Assembly (NCBI GenBank): GCA_965208965.1
Contig: OZ242384.1
Span: 2,728,001-2,792,000, forward strand
Reading direction: 5' to 3'
Length of the DNA stretch: 64,000 bases
Source: Bin5 sp965208965
GTDB taxonomy: Bacteria; Chloroflexota; Anaerolineae; Caldilineales; Caldilineaceae
Shown: positions 44,747-54,007 of the stretch, in pieces
Layout of the letters: each line of letters begins with the position of its first letter
How positions within the stretch are numbered: position 1 is the stretch's first letter
The notes under the pieces: model-generated
The model's input: only the letters and a program-made list of their open reading frames with translations
Told to the model about the DNA's origin: nothing
The model's database searches: none
Translations under genes and position numbers: made by a program

Positions 44747-45532
44747 ATGTTCTACTTACGCCTTTTTGCCACATACCTGCGCATCGGAATCCTGGGCGAA
44801 CTGGAGTACCGGGCCAATTTCTGGATCAGCCTCGTGCAGTCCGCCTTGGATCTGTGCGTGGCCCTTGGCGGACTGGCCGTGGTCTTCAGGCATACCGACA
44901 CACTGGGCGGATGGCGTCAGGAGGAGCTTCTGGCGCTTGTCGGCGTCTACTTCCTCATCGGCGGCCTCATCCGTACCATCATCCGCCCCTCAATGACCAA
45001 ATTCATGGATGATGTGCGCCAGGGTACACTTGACTTCACCCTCACCAAGCCTGCCGATTCACAGGTCTTGGTCAGCATCCAGACCGTGGAAATCTGGCGC
45101 CTCGTCGACGTGCTCATCGCGCTCCCCGTACTGGGAATCGCGCTCCTGCGCCTCGGAGCCCGCCTCGGTCTGGTCGACACCGCAGTCTTCGCCGTCACGC
45201 TCGTGTGCGGCGGCTTGATAATCTACAGTTTCTGGCTTATGCTCAGCACCTGCGCGTTCTGGTTCGTGAAGGTCGAGAACATCCAGGTCATCTTCATGAG
45301 CATGTGGCAGGCCGGCCGCTGGCCCGTCAGCATCTATCCCGTCTGGCTGCGCGCCGTGTTGACGTTCCTGGTCCCGGTTGCTTTTGCCACCACCGTGCCC
45401 GCCTCCGCCGTCAGCGGCCGCATCACCGGCACAACCCTTGTCGGTACAGTTGCCCTGGCCGCCGCCATGCTGGTTGTCTCCCGCTGGTTCTGGCGCGTGG
45501 GCATCCGCTTCTATTCCGGCGCCTCAGCCTGA
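44747..45532 (+). CDS. ABC-2 type exporter permease (DUF990-like), second subunit
   Basis: A 261-residue membrane protein with about six segments. It has the paired-family motifs LDFTLTKPADSQVLVS and WPVSIYPVWLRAVLTFLVPVAFATTVPA. It forms a heterodimeric channel with the preceding gene (inference from family and adjacency). The next gene begins 20 bp downstream. Confidence 0.85.
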   Translation: MFYLRLFATYLRIGILGELEYRANFWISLVQSALDLCVALGGLAVVFRHTDTLGGWRQEELLALVGVYFLIGGLIRTIIRPSMTKFMDDVRQGTLDFTLTKPADSQVLVSIQTVEIWRLVDVLIALPVLGIALLRLGARLGLVDTAVFAVTLVCGGLIIYSFWLMLSTCAFWFVKVENIQVIFMSMWQAGRWPVSIYPVWLRAVLTFLVPVAFATTVPASAVSGRITGTTLVGTVALAAAMLVVSRWFWRVGIRFYSGASA

Positions 45533-45552
45533 CAATTCAAGGAGAAAAGTCA

Positions 45553-46164
45553 ATGCGGATACTCATCACATCGGCCGGCCACGACCGCAGCACAGCCCTG
45601 GCCGACCACCTGGCCCAAAACCACGAGATCAGGCTCACCGAACGGACGCATGTCGAAACCGAGCGCGAATTTGCCCTCTCCGCGCTGGGACACGACCGCT
45701 CCACCAATCTCCTCACGCGCGGCATCGACGCCATCATCCACGCCGTGGAGCCTCTGCCCGGGGAAGACGTGAGCTCGCAACTCGACGCCGCCACCCGCTG
45801 TACCTACAACCTGCTCATGGCCGCGGCCGAAGAGGGCGTCCAGCAGGTCATCCTCCTCAGCACGCTCGAGCTCATGGCCGGCTATCCCCCCGGTTATCGC
45901 GTCGCAGAAACCTGGCGGCCTCTGCCCGGCACCCAGCCGCCAACCCTCACAAACCACATGGCCGAGCAGGTGAGCCGTGAATTCGCCCGCGAAGGCAGTC
46001 TGGGCGTCACTGTCCTTCGCCTGGGAGAAGCGTCCTACGAGACCATCGCCGTCGCCGTCGACGAGGCCCTCGCCGAGCCCGCCTCGCTCGCCGTCAAACA
46101 CAGGTCGCGTGAAGAAGGCGGCGCTGAAGCCTGGTCCATCACACACATAGGGGAAAGAGCATAA
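45553..46164 (+). CDS. NAD-dependent epimerase/dehydratase-like protein (divergent)
   Basis: About 203 residues from the ATG at 45553, with AAGGAGA 9 bp upstream. Rossmann-like layout: MRILITSAGHDRSTALADHL in the nucleotide-binding position lacks the usual GxxGxxG, then DAIIHAVEP, YNLLMAAAEEGVQQVILLSTLEL and VTVLRLGE. The usual YxxxK pair is not obvious, so catalysis is doubtful. It overlaps the next epimerase gene by one base (TAATG), suggesting the two products form a pair. Confidence 0.6.
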   Translation: MRILITSAGHDRSTALADHLAQNHEIRLTERTHVETEREFALSALGHDRSTNLLTRGIDAIIHAVEPLPGEDVSSQLDAATRCTYNLLMAAAEEGVQQVILLSTLELMAGYPPGYRVAETWRPLPGTQPPTLTNHMAEQVSREFAREGSLGVTVLRLGEASYETIAVAVDEALAEPASLAVKHRSREEGGAEAWSITHIGERA

Positions 46165-46889
46165 TGAACGTACTCATTCTCGGCGGCGCAGGCATGCTTG
46201 GCCCCTACGTGGCCCGCGAGCTGGCGCCCGCCCACAATCTGCGCATCACCGACATTAACCCGCCGGAAGAAGATCTTCCCGGCGAATTCCTCCATCTCGA
46301 CGCCGCCGATCTGGACGGCGTCGTCGCGGCCGCCGCAGACATGGACGCCATCGTCAACCTCTCCGTCCTCCGCCGCCATCGCCAAACCGCCTGGGACGTC
46401 AGCACCCGTGGCTGCTACAACATGATGCAGGCCGCGGTTACCCACGGAATTCGCCGCGTCATCAACACCGGGCCGCACTACACTGTCGCCGGACGCCATA
46501 TCACCGAAATCCATGACTTCGACATCGTCCCCGACATCCCGCCGCAACCGGGTACCAACCTCTACGCCCTTACCAAGGCCATGGGCCTGGAAATCTGCCG
46601 CGTCTTCACCCAGCATCACGACATAAGCGTGCAGCACTACCTTTTCTACAATTTCAAAGACCCTGCGGCCATCCAACCCGGAGAACGCTACGCGCCCTAC
46701 GTCATCTCCTGGGAAAACTCGGCCGAAGTCTTCACCCTCGGCCTGGACATCGATCTCGACGCGCTGCCCTCCCGCCACGAAGTCTTCTACGTGTTGGCAG
46801 ACATGCCCCACGGCAAGTTCAGCAACGAAAAGACAAAACGCATCCTCGGCTTCAAGCCTCGCCAGGACGTGGAGATTCTTTGGAAGTAG
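46164..46889 (+). CDS. NAD-dependent epimerase/dehydratase family protein
   Basis: A 241-residue short-chain dehydrogenase-like protein with a good dinucleotide site (LILGGAGMLGPYVAREL), DITDINP-type strand end, DAIVNLSVLRRH and the active-site segment YALTKAMGLEICRVF, a YxxxK match. The C-terminal half is shorter than in sugar epimerases. Substrate unknown. It is translationally coupled to the divergent homologue upstream. Confidence 0.7.
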   Translation: MNVLILGGAGMLGPYVARELAPAHNLRITDINPPEEDLPGEFLHLDAADLDGVVAAAADMDAIVNLSVLRRHRQTAWDVSTRGCYNMMQAAVTHGIRRVINTGPHYTVAGRHITEIHDFDIVPDIPPQPGTNLYALTKAMGLEICRVFTQHHDISVQHYLFYNFKDPAAIQPGERYAPYVISWENSAEVFTLGLDIDLDALPSRHEVFYVLADMPHGKFSNEKTKRILGFKPRQDVEILWK

Positions 46890-46981
46890 AGGGAATCCGG
46901 TGCGGACGAAAACTCAGGAGGAAGAGAAATCACATCGTTTGTGTAAAGAGTAAGCGTCTCTGCAAGAGTTGACGCAGCAGC

Positions 46982-47683
46982 ATGAACCGCGAACGACGAA
47001 GAAACTTGGCGGAGTTGAGCGAAGAAAATCGGGGACTGAAAAAGCTCTATCCTTCCCTTGCTGAGGAGCGACAACTGTGGCGCGCTGGCTTCGCCCGCGT
47101 CGCCGGCTTGGACGAGGCCGGACGCGGAGCGCTCGCTGGTCCCGTTGTGGCCGGCGCCGTAATCTTGCAGGCAAACACCAGGCGCGCCGGGCTGTGGGCT
47201 GAAGTCCAGGATAGCAAGCTGCTGTCGCCTCCACGGCGAGAAGAGCTCTCTAAACGCATTCAGGAGCAGGCAGCCGCCTGGTCGCTGGGCCAAGCCTCCG
47301 CCGCCGAAATCGACGCCCTCGGCATCGCTCCCGCCACCCGCCTGGCCATGTGCCGCGCCATCCAGGCCCTGTCGCCTTCACCAGATCATCTGCTTCTGGA
47401 CTGGGTTCAGCTCAAGTCGCTGAACCTTCCCCAACTGAGCTTCACCAAAGGCGATTTGCACGTCGTCACCATCGCCGCCGCATCGATACTGGCAAAAGTC
47501 CATCGCGATCGGCTGCTCTGCCAGCTGCATGAACGCTTCCCCGCCTACGGCTTCCACAGCCACAAGGGCTACGCAGCGCGCTCACATCTCGCCGCTATCG
47601 AAAAACTGGGCCCCTGCCCGGCCCACCGCCGCTCCTTTTCGCCCCTTCGCAAAGACGAAACTCTTTTTGACCGGCCGGCCTGA
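46982..47683 (+). CDS. rnhB: Ribonuclease HII
   Basis: A 233-residue enzyme removing ribonucleotides from DNA:RNA hybrids. It has the defining GLDEAGRGALAGPVVAGAV motif (catalytic Asp-Glu-Gly-Arg), then VQDSKLLSPPRREEL, LLLDWVQL (third acidic residue) and SILAKVHRDRLL, with the C-terminal YGFHSHKGYA. The N-terminal 38 residues before the core are longer than usual and charged. Its stop lies 2 bp from the end of the convergent helicase gene. Confidence 0.93.
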   Translation: MNRERRRNLAELSEENRGLKKLYPSLAEERQLWRAGFARVAGLDEAGRGALAGPVVAGAVILQANTRRAGLWAEVQDSKLLSPPRREELSKRIQEQAAAWSLGQASAAEIDALGIAPATRLAMCRAIQALSPSPDHLLLDWVQLKSLNLPQLSFTKGDLHVVTIAAASILAKVHRDRLLCQLHERFPAYGFHSHKGYAARSHLAAIEKLGPCPAHRRSFSPLRKDETLFDRPA

Positions 47684-47685
47684 AT

Positions 47686-50565
47686 TCAATCACCCGCCAG
47701 CGCAGCCAGCAGCGCCAGCGCCAGCCGTTTTGTCTCCAACAGCGGCCGCGGCTCCGCCTGCGCTCCGTCTCGGCCCGGCGTGTCCCTCCAAAATCGGACC
47801 TCTTCACTGGAATTGACGGACATAGCTTCGGCATCAGCAGGAGCGGAGTCCTGGCCTCCGGCCAGCTGCGCGCTGTCCACCAGCAGCACCGGCCCCACAC
47901 ACGCAGGGCATCCGTAGCGGCACGCGCACCCTCGAATCAGATCAGCAGCGCCCGTCATCAATTCATCGTGCCGTTCGTATAACTGGGCACTGAAACCGAT
48001 TCCGGCAGGAATTCGCTCGTAAATGTAGATACGAGGGGCTGTCAACTCCTCCTGGGGTGGTGGAGCAGCAGCCGGCGGCCTGTGTGAAAGCAGTTCGCCT
48101 TCGAACTGTTGTCGAATGATGGCAACGTCAATGTCGCGCCGGTCACACATCAGAAGCAGAGGAGCCAGATTACCCAGCGCATATGCCACCCCGTCCATTC
48201 CCGTACGCGCTCGTACACCCGCCTCCAGCCTGTGATGACAGCGCCTGCAAAGCAGCACCAGATTTTCGAGCCTGTTTGCCAACCGGTCGTTTCGGTTCAG
48301 CCCAGGAATATAGTTGTAAACACGGAAGGGGACCCGGTGATGCACGTCATGTTGGCGGTTGCGAGTCTCCGCCGCGCCGCACTCGGCACAGCGATAGGCG
48401 TCTCTTTCACGCGTCTTTGCGCGTTGCTCTTGCCAGTCAGGCCCGTAGTCGTTGGGTGAATCCCGCCAGTCCCCCGCCTCCATCAGCGCCTCTTGCGCTT
48501 CAGTTGTAACTTCCAGCCAGTAGCCAGCCGTATCCAGCGTCGTTGGCGGGTAGTCAAGGGGCAGAATCCCGAGGTTTTCGTGCGTGAACCGCCGCACTCG
48601 ACGGTACTGCGTCACCTGCGATGTCACGAAGACCTCCCCGTAACCCAACGCCGCGCCCCCGCTCACGCGGCTCTCGTGCACCGAGAGTACATCAATCTCA
48701 GTCTCCCCGCTGGCCTCCGTGTAATACTCGACCTCCGCCGGCCACACCCACGCCTGTCTCTGCTCCAAATCCAACTTCTCAACCAGGTAGCTGCGCCCCT
48801 CGTGAAGGTAGACCGCTCCCTCATGCACCTGTAACGTCGCGTTGGCCGCGTCGACCTCTCCAACAACTGTAAACCTCTCTTCTTCCTGAACGGGTGTTAC
48901 ACTGGCGTCAGACACGCGCCGGCGGCCAGCCCTCTCCTCCCCGCCTCGCTTCCCTGAAATAGTCGCCTTGTCTGCAAGCCCCGCCTGGACAACAACCGGT
49001 TCGCCGCCGACGCTGCGCAAGCCGAACTGCCGCGAAGGATATCCGCCTCCCCGCCACAAAAAACGATTGCCGAACTGTTGCACACTTCTTTCTTCAGCCA
49101 GCAGCTCAAGAACCTCACGGGTGAAGGGAGACCTGCCGAACCTGTCCTTTTCTGCAAAGGGCAGCTCAAACGCCGCGCAACGCATCTGGTCGACAAGCAG
49201 CATAAGGTTATCCGCATTCGCCAGGGCTCTCTCCGGTGACCGCTGCAGAAGATACTGCGGGTTGTTGACGACATACTGGTCGAGCGCGCCCGCCGTTGCC
49301 ACCAGCACCGCCACTGACTCTCCGGTTGTGCGCCCGACCCTGCCCCACTGTTGCCACGCCGCCGCGATCGTCCCCGGGTAGCCGCAGATCACCGCCGCCT
49401 CCAGCTGGCCGATGTCGATGCCCAGTTCGAGCGCATTCGTGGCAACCACGCCCCGCACGCTTCCATTCCGCAAGCCCGCTTCGATCTGGCGGCGCTCCAG
49501 CGGCAGATAACCTCCCCGGTAACCTCGCACTGCGCTGGACAAGATGTGACCAGCGTCTTCCTCCTCTTCACCGGCCCTGTCGCTTCTCTGCAGACCCTCC
49601 CGAATGTAGCTGAGCAGCAGTTCCACCGTCAGGCGCGCGCGGCCGAAGACGATTGTCTGCAGACCGCCCTGCAAGAATCGGACCGCCAGTTCCTGGCTTT
49701 CCAGTACGCTGCTGCGGCGCAGGCCTTGGATAGGATCGTACAGGGGGGGCGCGTACAACACAATGTGCTTCCTCCCCTGCGGCGCGCCGTTATTTTCAAT
49801 GACCTTGACGGGATGTTCGCTGAGGCTTTCAGCCAGTTGCTGAGGGTTGGCGATCGTGGCGCTGGTCAGAAGAAACTGGGGATGGCTACCGTAGTGGCCT
49901 GCAACACGCCGCAGCCGGCGTATGACATTGGCCACGTGGCTGCCGAAAACACCGCGATAGCTGTGCATTTCGTCAATGACGACGTAGCGCAAACCCGCGA
50001 AAAAACGCGCCCATTCTCCGTGATAGGGCAGGATCCCCGCGTGCAGCATGTCCGGGTTGGAGAGAACAGCACGGGCACTCTGTCGGATCGCACGGCGCTG
50101 CGCGGCAGGCGTGTCACCGTCGTACGCCGCGAGGAAGCCCGCACCGGTCGGTGAATCCGCGCCGGCAACGTCTAAACCGGCTGCTTCGCTAATCCAATCT
50201 CCAATCTCCGCCAGCTGATCGTGGGCCAGTGCTTTTGTTGGAAAAAGGAACAGGGCCGTCGCCTTGGAATCGCCGAGCAGCGCCTGCAGCACCGGCAGCA
50301 AGTAGCAGAGCGTCTTGCCGCTGGCAGTAGGGGTTACGACTGCAATCGAGGGGTGGCCTTCCAACGCGGATGTTACCGCTTGAGCCTGATGGCTGTAGAG
50401 TTGCTGTATCTCCCGGCGCTGCAGTGCCTCTCTCAGAGACGGATGCAACGCTTCCGGTAGATCGACCAGTTGACCAGTGCGAGCCGGCAAGGTTTCCCAG
50501 GCAGTGACGTTGGCCATAAAGCCACTGTCCCGCCCCAATTCGGCGATGACTTCTCCGATGCTCAT
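47686..50565 (-). CDS. MrfA-like DEAD-box helicase with embedded HNH domain and DUF1998
   Basis: A 959-residue superfamily 2 helicase. The core holds TPTASGKT (about 78), VIDEMHSYRG (a DEMH box), LLTSATIANP, NALELGIDIGQLE and WGRVGRTTGES. After the core, residues about 705-780 contain RDAYRCAECG, HHRVPF and NLVLLCRRCHHRLE: two CxxC pairs and the His-Asn-His layout of an HNH nuclease. The C-terminus is a DUF1998 domain with CACRYGCPACVGP, the Cys cluster of the MrfA/YprA family. MrfA in Bacillus repairs mitomycin C damage and lacks HNH. A helicase-nuclease in DNA repair or defence is inferred. Ends convergent with rnhB. Confidence 0.85.
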   Translation of the reverse strand: MSIGEVIAELGRDSGFMANVTAWETLPARTGQLVDLPEALHPSLREALQRREIQQLYSHQAQAVTSALEGHPSIAVVTPTASGKTLCYLLPVLQALLGDSKATALFLFPTKALAHDQLAEIGDWISEAAGLDVAGADSPTGAGFLAAYDGDTPAAQRRAIRQSARAVLSNPDMLHAGILPYHGEWARFFAGLRYVVIDEMHSYRGVFGSHVANVIRRLRRVAGHYGSHPQFLLTSATIANPQQLAESLSEHPVKVIENNGAPQGRKHIVLYAPPLYDPIQGLRRSSVLESQELAVRFLQGGLQTIVFGRARLTVELLLSYIREGLQRSDRAGEEEEDAGHILSSAVRGYRGGYLPLERRQIEAGLRNGSVRGVVATNALELGIDIGQLEAAVICGYPGTIAAAWQQWGRVGRTTGESVAVLVATAGALDQYVVNNPQYLLQRSPERALANADNLMLLVDQMRCAAFELPFAEKDRFGRSPFTREVLELLAEERSVQQFGNRFLWRGGGYPSRQFGLRSVGGEPVVVQAGLADKATISGKRGGEERAGRRRVSDASVTPVQEEERFTVVGEVDAANATLQVHEGAVYLHEGRSYLVEKLDLEQRQAWVWPAEVEYYTEASGETEIDVLSVHESRVSGGAALGYGEVFVTSQVTQYRRVRRFTHENLGILPLDYPPTTLDTAGYWLEVTTEAQEALMEAGDWRDSPNDYGPDWQEQRAKTRERDAYRCAECGAAETRNRQHDVHHRVPFRVYNYIPGLNRNDRLANRLENLVLLCRRCHHRLEAGVRARTGMDGVAYALGNLAPLLLMCDRRDIDVAIIRQQFEGELLSHRPPAAAPPPQEELTAPRIYIYERIPAGIGFSAQLYERHDELMTGAADLIRGCACRYGCPACVGPVLLVDSAQLAGGQDSAPADAEAMSVNSSEEVRFWRDTPGRDGAQAEPRPLLETKRLALALLAALAGD

Positions 50566-50619
50566 GGTTCTGGTTGATGGACAACTGCAGGGAGGTCAGC
50601 TTGCATCCAGTCCCAAGCG

Positions 50620-51285
50620 CTAAACGCCCGTGATCCGGATCCCACTGCCTTTCACTTTGTTGCGGATGTTTATTCCGATGAGGACCGCGGTCAACCCCTC
50701 GCTGACGCTGCTGTTCACCAGCGGGCCCGCGTCGATTCCCCGCATTCCTGCTGCCTGCGCCAGTTCTATCGCGGTCAGCTTAGCCTCTCTGTCGTTACCC
50801 GTAACGAGGATATCGCAATCTACCGCGTGGTCCAGCTCTCTCAAATGTGTTGCGCTGATGTTTTGGAACGCCGCAACCACGCGCGCACCGTCTCCCAGCA
50901 ATGCCTGCGCTTCTTCCGCCGCCGAACTGCCCGGCGGACGCCATACCCGGCTTACCCGCGGCGGCCGCAACGGGACCACCACGCTCACGACCGTCTTTCC
51001 TTCGCACCCCTCCCGGATCTGTTCCAGGATTCCGGCCTGCGAATCGTATGGGACACTGAGGACGATCACATCCGCCTCCGCCGCCGCCTCTGCGTTGGAA
51101 TCGCCGCTAATTCGCGCCGGGAGTTCAGCCGGCAACATCGACCTCAACTCTGCCGCTGCGGCAACTGCCCGTTCACGGCTGCGGCTTCCGATCAGAACTC
51201 GATATCCGGACGCCGCCCAGCGTAGTGCCAGACCCGAACCCTCCTCACCTGTACCCCCGATAACGGCGAGAGTTGAATTGGTCAT
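50620..51285 (-). CDS. npdG: NADPH-dependent F420 reductase
   Basis: About 221 residues from the ATG at 51285, with GGAGAGGAGAG just upstream. It has a dinucleotide fold with VIGGTGEEGSGLALRWA, the NADP-binding LIGSRSRERA, VIVLSVPYDSQ, AFQNISATHL and the C-terminal GMRGIDAGPLVNSSVSEGLTAVLIGIN. It should exchange hydride between NADPH and coenzyme F420, implying that this organism makes F420. It lies 31 bp downstream of the aminohydrolase gene on the same strand and probably shares its transcript. Confidence 0.85.
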   Translation of the reverse strand: MTNSTLAVIGGTGEEGSGLALRWAASGYRVLIGSRSRERAVAAAAELRSMLPAELPARISGDSNAEAAAEADVIVLSVPYDSQAGILEQIREGCEGKTVVSVVVPLRPPRVSRVWRPPGSSAAEEAQALLGDGARVVAAFQNISATHLRELDHAVDCDILVTGNDREAKLTAIELAQAAGMRGIDAGPLVNSSVSEGLTAVLIGINIRNKVKGSGIRITGV

Positions 51286-51316
51286 CGCGCTCTCCTCTCC
51301 AATTGCAAACCAGCTG

Positions 51317-52651
51317 TCAAGTGCCCGGTTGCCAGAACCTCTCCCAAGTCTCCTGCGCACGCTCCCGGCTCCGGGCACTGATCTCCGCCTCATCCAACGT
51401 GAGCAACTCCCGATCGCGCATCAGAACTCGGCCGTGACAGATCGTACTGTGGACGTGACCGCCGCTGATGCCGAACAGGATATGCCATGGCAGGTTGTCG
51501 CCGTGTAATGGCGTTGTGGGGAAATAGTCGAGCAGAATGAGGTCGGCAAGGGCGCCGGGAGCAAGAATTCCAATCGGTTTTTCGAAGAAGGCGCGGGCCA
51601 GCCCTCTGTTGTTGTGAACCGCCATCTGCAACACTTTATCCGCGCCCAAAGTTCGCGGGTCACTGCTGTTCACCTTGTGCAGCTGATCTGTCACTTTCAT
51701 CTCAGCGAACATGTCATTGCTGAAGCCGTCATTGCCGAGGACGACCGGCATCTCTCCACGCAGCATTGCCGGCACGTTGGCCGCGCCTACCGCGTTGTTC
51801 ATGTTCGAGCGTGGCTGGTGCGATACAAAGGTCCCCGTATCCTTCAGCAAGGCCATCTCCCAGCCATCGATGTGAACACAATGGGCAAAGATGCTCTCAA
51901 CCCCTGTGACGCCAAATCCGTGCAATCTCTCGACCGTTCGTTTACCGCTCCGGCTTAGGCTGTCCCAGGCGTCAGCCTGATGCTCGGCAACGTGAACATG
52001 GAAACGGTTGCTTTCCGCCCTGCAGGCCTCCAGAGTATCGTCAGAAAGCGTCATGCTGGCATGCAAGCCAAAGGTGGAGGCCACCCGCTCCGCCAACGGT
52101 GAATCGAGCAACGCCTCGGCAAAGCGCACGTTCTCGCGTATCCCTGCCCGCGCCGCCGCAGGACCATCCCGGTCCGTCACCTCGTAACAAAGGACCGACC
52201 GCAGCCCGCTGGTCTCTACCGCGGACGCGATCGCGTCCAGGCTCCCATCGATCGCATTCTGGCTGGCGTGGTGGTCAACCAAAGTGGTCGTACCGTTGCG
52301 GATGGCATCGACCAGACAGACCTCAGCCGAACTCTGCACGCCCTCCAGGTCCAGCGACCGGTCCAGTGGCCACCACAGTTTCTGAAGAATCTCCGGAAAA
52401 TCCCTGGCCGGCTCACCCGGAATATACATCCCCCTGGCAAATGCGCCGTAGTAGTGCGTGTGAGAGCAGATCATGCCCGGCATCAGCAGCTTACCCTGCG
52501 CATCCCACCGTTCAGCGTCAGGATAGCGGGTCAGCAAGGGACCGCTTTCGTCAACATCCACAATTTCGTCTCCGTGGACATAGACGCCGCCGTCTTTCAG
52601 GACCCGGTTCGAACCGTCAAAAGTGATTGCGGTTGCATTGTGAATGAGCAT
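51317..52651 (-). CDS. SsnA-like aminohydrolase (chlorohydrolase/Atz superfamily)
   Basis: A 444-residue cytoplasmic amidohydrolase from the ATG at 52651 (AGGGG ribosome site upstream). It has the metal motif SHTHYYGAFARGM, then TTLVDHH, HVHVAEHQAD, FAHCVHID and VLGNDGFSNDMFAEM, providing the His and Asp ligands of a mononuclear centre. Relatives deaminate purines, pyrimidines or triazines, or belong to the SsnA group near purine and selenium-dependent enzymes. Substrate undetermined. Pairs with npdG in a two-gene unit. Confidence 0.82.
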   Translation of the reverse strand: MLIHNATAITFDGSNRVLKDGGVYVHGDEIVDVDESGPLLTRYPDAERWDAQGKLLMPGMICSHTHYYGAFARGMYIPGEPARDFPEILQKLWWPLDRSLDLEGVQSSAEVCLVDAIRNGTTTLVDHHASQNAIDGSLDAIASAVETSGLRSVLCYEVTDRDGPAAARAGIRENVRFAEALLDSPLAERVASTFGLHASMTLSDDTLEACRAESNRFHVHVAEHQADAWDSLSRSGKRTVERLHGFGVTGVESIFAHCVHIDGWEMALLKDTGTFVSHQPRSNMNNAVGAANVPAMLRGEMPVVLGNDGFSNDMFAEMKVTDQLHKVNSSDPRTLGADKVLQMAVHNNRGLARAFFEKPIGILAPGALADLILLDYFPTTPLHGDNLPWHILFGISGGHVHSTICHGRVLMRDRELLTLDEAEISARSRERAQETWERFWQPGT

Positions 52652-52733
52652 TCCCAACTCGTCCCCTCCGCTGAGTATCGAATCGCGACCTGCTGTCTCT
52701 TGCAACCCGAAATGTGGGCTACCGAAGTTATGA

Positions 52734-52763
52734 AGTATAAGGTTGCCCGTTGTAAACGCAAAA
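52734..52763 (-). promoter_or_regulatory. Putative promoter for the aminohydrolase-npdG unit
   Basis: On the minus strand: TTTTGC (52763-52758), 18-bp spacer, TATACT (52739-52734), 82 bp before the aminohydrolase ATG. The -35 match is weak. Confidence 0.35.
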
Positions 52764-52890
52764 GCCGCGAGGGGGCCCGCCCTGATTCCGGGCCTTTCGA
52801 GCCCATGGCGGGAAATTTCCTTCCAGGTCCAGAACTGTTCTGCCGATGGCTCACGGGCGATCGCGGGCACATCCACGCGGCTTGCCTGAT

Positions 52891-52919
52891 TTTCGCAAAG
52901 TGAATGAACTCCTTATACT
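52891..52919 (+). promoter_or_regulatory. Putative promoter for the epimerase gene
   Basis: TTTCGC (52891-52896), 17-bp spacer, TATACT (52914-52919), 39 bp before the GTG start. The -10 is good, the -35 weak. The rest of the 307-bp divergent gap (52652-52958) shows no gene. Confidence 0.45.
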
Positions 52920-52958
52920 GAAATCTCCGAAACGGAACTCGCCACAGAGGAGCGCGTT

Positions 52959-53951
52959 GTGAAAGTATTGGTTACGGGGGGAGCAGGCTTTATAGGCAGC
53001 CACATAGTGCACTGGCTGCGTAGGGCTGGCTACGAGGTCGTGACCGCCGACAATCTGCGAACCGGCAAACGGACCAATCTCCCCGCCGATGTACCGCTCT
53101 ATGAGTTGGACATTCGCGATCAAGCCGGTCTGGCCGACCTTTTTGCAGCCGAACGTCCTGAGGCGGTAGTGCATCAGGCCGCCCTCGCCAACGTGCGCGA
53201 AAGTATGGAAGACCCCATTACCTACGCCGAAGTCAACATAATCGGAACGCTGCATCTTCTGGAACTGGTCAAAGACTATAACTGCTCCAAGTTCATCTTT
53301 GCCAGCACCGGCGGCGCGGTCTATGGAGAAGGCAGTCTCCCGAACAGGACAGCAGTTGAAGGTGATGAGGAAGGCCGATCTTCCCCCGGTTCACCGACCC
53401 TGCCTTTCACCGAGGAAAGCCGCCCACAACCCAAGGACAACTACGGCGCCAACAAGCTCAGCTGCGAACACTACATCGAGCTGTACAATCAGAACTACGA
53501 CCTGCCCTACGTCATCCTGCGCTACGCCAACGTTTACGGCCCACGTCAGGATGCAAATGGCGAGGCCGGTGTCGTCGCCATCTTCACCGGCGCCATGCTC
53601 TCCGACCAAGCCACCCACATCACCGGCGACGGCGGCCAGCAGCGTGATTTCGTCTACGTGGACGACGTCGCCAGGGCCAACATTCTCGCCCTGAACAGCG
53701 ATCTGACAGGCACCTACAACGTGGGTACAGGCCTCCCTACCGACATCAACACGCTCTACCGAGAGCTCGCAGACCTGACCGGGTATGGCCGCACGCCATC
53801 CCGTTTGCCCCGACCCGCCGGCGAAGTGCGTGCTACATGGTTGGACTGTTCCAAAGCCGGGCAGGAGTTAGGCTGGGAAGCCGAAATCGATCTGAGTGAG
53901 GGTCTCCGCCGCACAGTCGAGTGGGCCAGAACTGCAGCGGTAACAGCGTAG
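52959..53951 (+). CDS. UDP-glucose 4-epimerase-like NAD-dependent epimerase
   Basis: A 330-residue extended short-chain dehydrogenase starting at a GTG with GAGGAG upstream. It has TGGAGFIGSHIVHWL, VVTADNLRTG, VVHQAALANVRESMEDP, STGGAVYGE, the catalytic YGANKLSCEHY and YANVYGPRQ. It probably interconverts nucleotide sugars for cell-surface glycans. An insertion of about 22 residues, rich in Glu/Gly/Ser/Pro, follows AVYGEG. The glycosyltransferase gene is next. Confidence 0.85.
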   Translation: MKVLVTGGAGFIGSHIVHWLRRAGYEVVTADNLRTGKRTNLPADVPLYELDIRDQAGLADLFAAERPEAVVHQAALANVRESMEDPITYAEVNIIGTLHLLELVKDYNCSKFIFASTGGAVYGEGSLPNRTAVEGDEEGRSSPGSPTLPFTEESRPQPKDNYGANKLSCEHYIELYNQNYDLPYVILRYANVYGPRQDANGEAGVVAIFTGAMLSDQATHITGDGGQQRDFVYVDDVARANILALNSDLTGTYNVGTGLPTDINTLYRELADLTGYGRTPSRLPRPAGEVRATWLDCSKAGQELGWEAEIDLSEGLRRTVEWARTAAVTA

Positions 53952-54007
53952 CAGCAGTCCAATCGCACGATCCCCCACCTTTGATTTCGCTGTCAATAGG
54001 GGCAAAA

